Shown here: positions 1 to 3,676 of the stretch, piece by piece
How positions within the stretch are numbered: the first letter of the stretch is position 1
Layout of the letters: every line of letters starts with the position of its first letter
Assembly: GCA_002471375.1 (NCBI GenBank)
Contig: DKPV01000078.1
Coordinates: forward strand, 1 to 6,351
Direction: 5' to 3'
Origin: Flavobacteriales bacterium UBA7325
Lineage (GTDB): Bacteria > Bacteroidota > Bacteroidia > Flavobacteriales_D > Crocinitomicaceae
Length of the DNA stretch: 6,351 bases
Translations under genes and position numbers: made by a program
Notes under the pieces: generated by a model
The model's database searches: none
The model's input: only the letters and a program-made list of their open reading frames with translations
What the model was told of the DNA's origin: nothing

Positions 1-31
1 CGTTGGTTTTACCTTGCAGCTAACATGCGTG

Positions 32-51
32 TATGTGTACCGGTACACATA
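32..51. repeat. Perfect 20-bp palindrome downstream of the integrase
   Basis: The half-site tatgtgtacc is followed immediately by its exact reverse complement ggtacacata, with the centre between 41 and 42. It lies 14 bp beyond the integrase stop codon. There is no T-tract on either side, so it does not look like a standard intrinsic terminator. It could be a cruciform or hairpin, a binding site for a dimeric protein, or a recombinase-related site. The palindrome is certain; its function is unknown. Confidence 0.6.
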
Positions 52-65
52 TCCACACTATAGGA

Positions 66-1217
66 TTAACTCAAATTTAATGAATCTAAAGGACTAATAA
101 TCATTTTAATATTGTTTATAGCTACACGCGTGTATATCTCTGTTGTTCGGGTGCTACTATGACCTAAAAGAACTTGGATGTAACGCAAATCAGTTCCCGA
201 TTCTAATAAGTGTGTTGCAAAACTATGGCGCAGCATATGTGGAGAAACCTGCTTTTGAATTTTTGCTCTTTGAGCTGCAACCTTTATAATTTTACTAACA
301 CTTGTAGAGCTATAGATTCCACCAGACACACTTTCAAATAAATAATTTTTAGGTTTTGGCGCCCAACTTTTCATGTAATTTCTTAGGTCAACTAAAACTA
401 TTGGACTTAAAATTGTGATTCTATCTTTCCCTCCTTTACCATTCTTAACATTAATCACCATGCGCTTACTATCGATATCTTCTATTTTAAGGTTTAATAA
501 CTCTCCTCTTCTTAATCCTGCTGAATACAACAAGCTTACAATACACTTGTGCTTGATATTATTGGTGTTATTAATAATCATTTGAACTTCTTCCGCACTT
601 ATAACCTTTGGTAGACTTTCCTTTTTTCTAGGGCGCTCAATCGAATAAAAACGATTGGGCATCCCCATAACCACTTCATAATAAAACTTAATACTGTTTA
701 TCATTTGATTGATGTACGAATTTGAACGTTGCTCCTGCACTAACCCTTGTAAATAAAGGCGAATTTGCTCTTCATTTATAGAAAGCAGATCAGACTCATT
801 ATGAGCATTAATAAAACGTTCAAACATAGCTATATAGGTGTGAGCAGTATTCAGAGCATATCCTTTTAGCTCTAACTTCTGAAGAAATACCTCGGGACAA
901 GATTTAAAACCAGGCTTCAACACCCGTTTTCTGTAAGAATCAACTGATAACAATTGATTTTCATGAACAAGAGCCCTTTTTGAAGAGAAGGCACTTAAAT
1001 TAATCCACGCAACTCCTTTAAATGTTGAAAAAATCAAATTAAAATTTTTGGGTGTATTAGAAAGATAGACCATGCTAAATTCTTTGCTCCATTTAGGAGA
1101 CGGCAACTCCTTAATTAGTGCTTGTATAACCTTATCAGGATAAAACTTAAGGCCAATTTTTTTCTCCCCATTAATTAATAGATGCTTTAAAGCAATGTTT
1201 TTTTTCTGGATATTCAT
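66..1217 (-). CDS. Tyrosine recombinase / site-specific integrase (XerC/D-like, Bacteroidota type)
   Basis: This 383-residue protein should cut and rejoin DNA through a phosphotyrosine intermediate, at sites that cannot be identified from the window. The C-terminal catalytic domain (about 205-375) carries the full set: Arg236 in AGLRRGELL, Lys261 in GKGGKDR, His327 and Arg330 in SPHMLRHSFATH, His353 in LLGHSS and nucleophile Tyr362 in EIYTR. The spacings from Arg330 to His353 to Tyr362 equal those of E. coli XerD. A SAM-like core-binding domain covers about 106-190. The first 100 residues are an extra N-terminal domain with a conserved look (IGLKFYP then KWS), which I recall from flavobacterial integrases. 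The C-terminal SPLDSL resembles integron integrases, but their extra patch before the HxxR box is absent. No Shine-Dalgarno sequence precedes the ATG at 1217-1215. No partner gene or excisionase is visible. It may belong to an integrative element extending left of the window. Confidence 0.93.
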   Translation of the reverse strand: MNIQKKNIALKHLLINGEKKIGLKFYPDKVIQALIKELPSPKWSKEFSMVYLSNTPKNFNLIFSTFKGVAWINLSAFSSKRALVHENQLLSVDSYRKRVLKPGFKSCPEVFLQKLELKGYALNTAHTYIAMFERFINAHNESDLLSINEEQIRLYLQGLVQEQRSNSYINQMINSIKFYYEVVMGMPNRFYSIERPRKKESLPKVISAEEVQMIINNTNNIKHKCIVSLLYSAGLRRGELLNLKIEDIDSKRMVINVKNGKGGKDRITILSPIVLVDLRNYMKSWAPKPKNYLFESVSGGIYSSTSVSKIIKVAAQRAKIQKQVSPHMLRHSFATHLLESGTDLRYIQVLLGHSSTRTTEIYTRVAINNIKMIISPLDSLNLS

Positions 1218-1267
1218 ACAGCAAACATCTTACAGAAAAAGTTTTTATTCGTCTAACAAGCAATTAC

Positions 1268-1294
1268 TGTCGAATGTATGTCGGATAGGTGTCG
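1268..1294. repeat. Three TGTCG direct repeats at 11-bp spacing
   Basis: TGTCG occurs at 1268-1272, 1279-1283 and 1290-1294, giving an exact period of 11 bp, about one helical turn. The first two copies continue as TGTCGAAT and TGTCGGAT. They lie 51 bp upstream of the integrase start codon. This would suit a protein binding one face of DNA, such as an integrase accessory site or a regulator, but the unit is short and chance is possible. Confidence 0.35.
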
Positions 1295-1394
1295 CCAATA
1301 AAGAGTAAATTTACCTTGATTGAGGGTGTTAAAGTGGCATTCTATTGTTTCACATTTGTGTATTAGCATTCAATAGGTTATAAACAATACGTTT

Positions 1395-1417
1395 TTACTT
1401 TCTGTATCGGAAAGTAA
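1395..1417. repeat. Inverted repeat: 8-bp stem, 7-nt loop
   Basis: TTACTTTC (1395-1402) and GAAAGTAA (1410-1417) are exact reverse complements around a 7-nt loop. An outer pair, GGTTA (1376-1380) and TAACC (1415-1419), offers an alternative pairing. No T-tract follows on the plus strand; on the minus strand the hairpin is followed by aaaaacg, not T residues. It is therefore not a clear terminator. It may be a structural or protein-binding element. Confidence 0.35.
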
Positions 1418-1442
1418 CCATCACAAAGCGAACAACCATACA

Positions 1443-1466
1443 TCGAATATTCGAGGGGGTTTCGAA
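1443..1466. repeat. Alternating TCGAA / TTCGA cluster
   Basis: A perfect 12-bp palindrome (TCGAATATTCGA, 1443-1454) is followed, after gggggtt, by another TCGAA (1462-1466). The central TTCGA can therefore pair with either flanking TCGAA. This could be an operator-like site or two mutually exclusive hairpins. No function can be assigned. Confidence 0.3.
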
Positions 1467-1635
1467 GTTTTCTTACGGTACAAGATGAGACGAAAGGGGT
1501 CTCTTCGAGCTAAAATTAGATAGACTCTTAATTCGTTTAAATTGACTTCCACGAAACAACCTCTTTTTCATACACCTCGTTTTAGTTCAACTTGAAGATA
1601 AGATGCTACAAATGGAAATATTCCATAGATGTAAT

Positions 1636-1647
1636 ACTAAATTTAGT
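1636..1647. repeat. 12-bp palindrome ahead of the glycosyltransferase
   Basis: ACTAAATTTAGT is a perfect palindrome ending 59 bp before the glycosyltransferase start. A second short inverted repeat lies just upstream (ATGGAA and TTCCAT around ATA, 1612-1626). Either could be an operator, but AT-rich palindromes of this length arise readily by chance. Confidence 0.25.
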
Positions 1648-1706
1648 GGAAGAAAAACTTACTCTAAACAGCAATTAGCACGCTTTGTACTACATTTACA
1701 AACTCA

Positions 1707-2948
1707 ATGAAAACAGAAAAGAACGTATTGATTTTGGGGAAAGTTTGGCCAGAACCGAACTCATCCGCTGCAGGTACTCGAATGCTGCAATTGATCCATT
1801 TCTTTCAGAGGAATGCTTATCACGTTACGTTCCTATCTCACGCTAAACAGACAGAGTTTCAAGCCGATTTATCTCAGCTCGGGATTACAACCGATTTCGT
1901 TGAAGTAAACAGCAGCAAGTTCGATGATTTATTGAATCAGTTGAATCCAGAAATTGTCATTTTCGATCGCTTTATGACAGAAGAGCAGTTCGGTTGGAGA
2001 ATAATGGATAATTGTCCCGATGCAATTCGCGTACTTAACACGGAAGACCTCCACTTTTTAAGAGAAGCGAGAAAAAAAGCAATAAAGATAGAGGTTGAAT
2101 TAGACTTCGACACGTATCGATCAGATCTCATGTTGAGAGAAATTGCATCCATCCATAGAAGTGACATTTCCTTAGTGGTTTCTGATTATGAGTTTGATTT
2201 ACTTCAGAAGACATATTCAATTCCAATGGAGAAACTGGTGCATTTGCCGTTCTACTGTGAGCCTTCGGACCAGCCCAGTCTTTCGTTTGAAGAGCGGGAA
2301 GATTTTATTTTTATTGGAAACTTCTGGCATGACCCAAACTTAGATGCAGTGCGTTATTTGAAGTCAACAATTTGGCCGATTATAAAGAAAAAAGTGCCAA
2401 AGGCGAAGCTTAATATTTATGGAGCTTACTGCAGCGAAAAGGTCTATCAGCTGACCAAAAAAGAAGACCGTTTTATAGTTCACGGAAGAGCCGAGGATGC
2501 AATCGAAGCTGTAAGTAAATCTAGAGTGAGTCTAGCCCCGCTTCGGTTTGGAGCAGGGATAAAAGGGAAGCTATTGGAGTCAATGTCAGCGGGTACGCCA
2601 TCCGTTACCATGCCAATTGGATCAGAGGGAATTGCATCAGCAGAGGTTTGGCCCGGGAAAGTAGAGGCAGACCCAACATTATTTGCAGAGGCTGCAATAA
2701 ACCTCTACCTAGACGAGAGTTCATGGAAAGTGGCAAATGAAAAATCAGATGAGGTACTCAGCGGAAAGTTCTCAAAGATTCAATTTGAAACGACACTCAC
2801 AAGAACGATCGAGGATCTCTCGGATTTACAGAATCACAGAAACAAATCCATTACTGGACTCATGCTTCAACGAGAGTCACATCAAGCTTCCCGGTATATG
2901 TCAATTTGGATTGAAGAGAAAAAACGAAACGGAAGAGGTGGCTCTTAA
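1707..2948 (+). CDS. Glycosyltransferase, GT4-like (GT-B fold)
   Basis: This 413-residue protein should transfer a sugar from an activated donor to a glycan, lipid or protein acceptor; neither donor nor acceptor can be read from the sequence. The N-terminal acceptor domain (about 5-185) opens with VLILGKVWPEPNSSAAGTRM, the glycine/serine-rich loop that starts GT-B proteins. The C-terminal donor domain (about 195-370) begins with FIFIGNFWHDPNLDAVRYL and includes FGAGIKGKLLESMSAGTPSV (281-300). There Glu291 is the conserved second Glu of the EX7E motif, and the first Glu is replaced by Ala283, as in the GAGxxxKxLE subgroup. There is no signal peptide or membrane segment, so it is probably cytosolic or membrane-peripheral. 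The tail after about 375 is polar and unassigned. The ATG at 1707 is the first Met after an in-frame stop at 1665 and lacks a Shine-Dalgarno sequence. No other polysaccharide gene is nearby, so it seems isolated from any glycan cluster. Confidence 0.85.
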   Translation: MKTEKNVLILGKVWPEPNSSAAGTRMLQLIHFFQRNAYHVTFLSHAKQTEFQADLSQLGITTDFVEVNSSKFDDLLNQLNPEIVIFDRFMTEEQFGWRIMDNCPDAIRVLNTEDLHFLREARKKAIKIEVELDFDTYRSDLMLREIASIHRSDISLVVSDYEFDLLQKTYSIPMEKLVHLPFYCEPSDQPSLSFEEREDFIFIGNFWHDPNLDAVRYLKSTIWPIIKKKVPKAKLNIYGAYCSEKVYQLTKKEDRFIVHGRAEDAIEAVSKSRVSLAPLRFGAGIKGKLLESMSAGTPSVTMPIGSEGIASAEVWPGKVEADPTLFAEAAINLYLDESSWKVANEKSDEVLSGKFSKIQFETTLTRTIEDLSDLQNHRNKSITGLMLQRESHQASRYMSIWIEEKKRNGRGGS

Positions 2949-2952
2949 TTAA
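2945..2952. other. Convergent stop codons with zero gap
   Basis: The glycosyltransferase TAA (2946-2948) directly abuts the TAA of the minus-strand oxidoreductase (TTA on plus, 2949-2951), forming the palindrome ttaattaa. There is no room between the genes for an intrinsic terminator, and I see no hairpin plus T-tract in the flanking coding ends. Transcripts from either side probably extend antisense into the neighbouring gene. Confidence 0.7.
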
Positions 2953-3599
2953 GCAATGCTCTCTTTTGAGACGTTTTCAAATGCCTCAAGAAATGCCTCT
3001 ACAGGTTGGGCCCCGCTCATGCCGTATTTGTTGTTGAGAATAAAAAAAGGCACACCTGAAACTCCGATGTTTTGAAAATGTGCTATTTCTTTTTGCACGG
3101 CAGAAGCAAGCTCTTTATTAGCGATGATCTGATCAACTTTCGTAGCGTCCCAACCAAACTCAGCTGCAATAGCATAGAGCTCTTCAGGCTTATTTAGTTC
3201 TCTGGCTTCTTCGAAATACGCTTTGAAAAAGCGTTCTTTTAATGCTTCATTGAATCCTTCCTCTCGAGCGACATTCAATAATTGATGAAGCTGAAGGGTA
3301 TTAACAGCTAACCATTTTTCCCCGAAATCGAAGTTAATATCAACTTCTTTTCCGGCTGCAGAAAGACGTTCAGTCATAGCTGTTGTTGCCTCGATACTTC
3401 CAAATTTATTCACGAGATAATTATCGCGCGTTAACCCCGATTCCGGCATAGAAGGATCTAATTGATAAGGGTGCCATGTAACCTTTATTGGCGCTCTATT
3501 CCACTTCGTTAGGGCTGCTTCGAATTTCCTTTTTCCAATGTAACACCAAGGGCAGGCAACATCGGAAACAACATCTATGGTAATCATATTTTCACTCAT
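2949..3599 (-). CDS. DsbA-family thiol oxidoreductase, FrnE-like
   Basis: This is a 216-residue thioredoxin-fold protein of the DsbA/FrnE family, expected to oxidise or isomerise thiols. The active-site CPWC is at residues 16-19 in SDVACPWCYIGKRKFE. The helical insertion that separates the thioredoxin halves spans about 55-165. The cis-proline loop is GVSGVPFFIL, with Pro184 next to Val. No signal peptide or lipobox is seen, so it is probably cytoplasmic, unlike classical periplasmic DsbA. The extra C-terminal Cys pair of Deinococcus FrnE is absent. The frame is open to an ATG at 3635, but family members begin right before the first beta strand, so I choose ATG 3599-3597. The ATG at 3587-3585 (MITIDVV) is also plausible, because a -7-like element ends only 5 nt before 3599. 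It converges with the glycosyltransferase and diverges from the UvrA-like gene. The substrate is unknown. Confidence 0.88.
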   Translation of the reverse strand: MSENMITIDVVSDVACPWCYIGKRKFEAALTKWNRAPIKVTWHPYQLDPSMPESGLTRDNYLVNKFGSIEATTAMTERLSAAGKEVDINFDFGEKWLAVNTLQLHQLLNVAREEGFNEALKERFFKAYFEEARELNKPEELYAIAAEFGWDATKVDQIIANKELASAVQKEIAHFQNIGVSGVPFFILNNKYGMSGAQPVEAFLEAFENVSKESIA

Positions 3600-3604
3600 C
3601 ACTA

Positions 3605-3612
3605 CAAATTTA
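3605..3612 (-). promoter_or_regulatory. Possible Bacteroidota -7 element for the FrnE-like gene
   Basis: On the minus strand this reads TAAATTTG, an exact match to the TAnnTTTG -7 consensus known from Bacteroidota sigma factor promoters. No TTTG lies at the usual distance of about 19 bp upstream; the nearest upstream TTTG is 11 bp away. If used, transcription would start at about the ATG at 3599. This would mean a near-leaderless message or use of the ATG at 3587. Confidence 0.35.
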
Positions 3613-3640
3613 GCAATTAGACGCAAAGAAGTCACTCACA

Positions 3641-3672
3641 TTTCAAAAGGGGAAACTTATTTTTTACCTTCA
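3641..3672 (+). promoter_or_regulatory. Weak candidate promoter for the UvrA-like gene
   Basis: TTTC (3641-3644), then 20 nt, then TACCTTCA (3665-3672) partly fits the Bacteroidota TTTG / TAnnTTTG pattern, with one mismatch in the first box and two in the second. It ends 4 nt before the ATG at 3677. The 77-bp spacer 3600-3676 must carry promoters for both divergent genes unless these lie within the coding regions. Confidence 0.2.
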
Positions 3673-3676
3673 CGAA

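Larger units (their letters stand above)
1218..1706. other. 489-bp spacer without a convincing gene
   Basis: This stretch lies between the divergently oriented integrase and glycosyltransferase starts. I find no RNA gene and no coding region with recognisable homology. Short open frames exist: 35 codons on plus at 1603-1710, whose TGA overlaps the glycosyltransferase ATG as ATGA; 32 codons on minus at 1571-1473; and 21 codons on minus at 1443-1378. None has supporting similarity. The region holds a hairpin, a TGTCG triplet and several palindromes, listed separately. Promoters for both flanking genes should be here, but I see no good match to the Bacteroidota TTTG / TAnnTTTG consensus at proper spacing. 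A decayed element end is possible. Confidence 0.6.

Noticed and set aside
1..65. attC-like folded site around the 20-bp palindrome (GCTAAC on the left)
   Set aside because: The right side has no complementary GTTAGC-type core, and the palindrome is uninterrupted, unlike attC with its unpaired bases and variable terminal structure.
1378..1571. Two minus-strand mini-ORFs in the spacer (32 codons at 1571-1473; 21 codons with a CxxC at 1443-1378)
   Set aside because: They are too short, with no homology I recognise and no supporting signals. Their lengths are as expected by chance.
66..1710. Integron platform: integrase divergent from a following gene, GTCTAAC (1251-1257) matching the attC R'' consensus, and integrase ending in SPLDSL
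   Set aside because: No partner GTTRRRY core with an imperfect inverted repeat was found; the nearest is GTTAAAG at 1328. The IntI-specific patch is absent. The glycosyltransferase stop abuts the next gene, leaving no room for an attC after it.
1937..2167. Minus-strand 76-codon open frame inside the glycosyltransferase gene
   Set aside because: It is fully contained in a well-supported gene on the other strand and shows no recognisable motif.
2737..2952. Plus-strand 71-codon open frame overlapping the glycosyltransferase 3' end
   Set aside because: It is an out-of-frame shadow of the glycosyltransferase coding sequence, with no domain or ribosome binding site.
3600..3635. Upstream ATG at 3635 as the start of the FrnE-like gene
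   Set aside because: It would add 12 residues (MTSLRLIAKFVV) ahead of the normal family start and would place the TAAATTTG promoter-like element inside the coding region.
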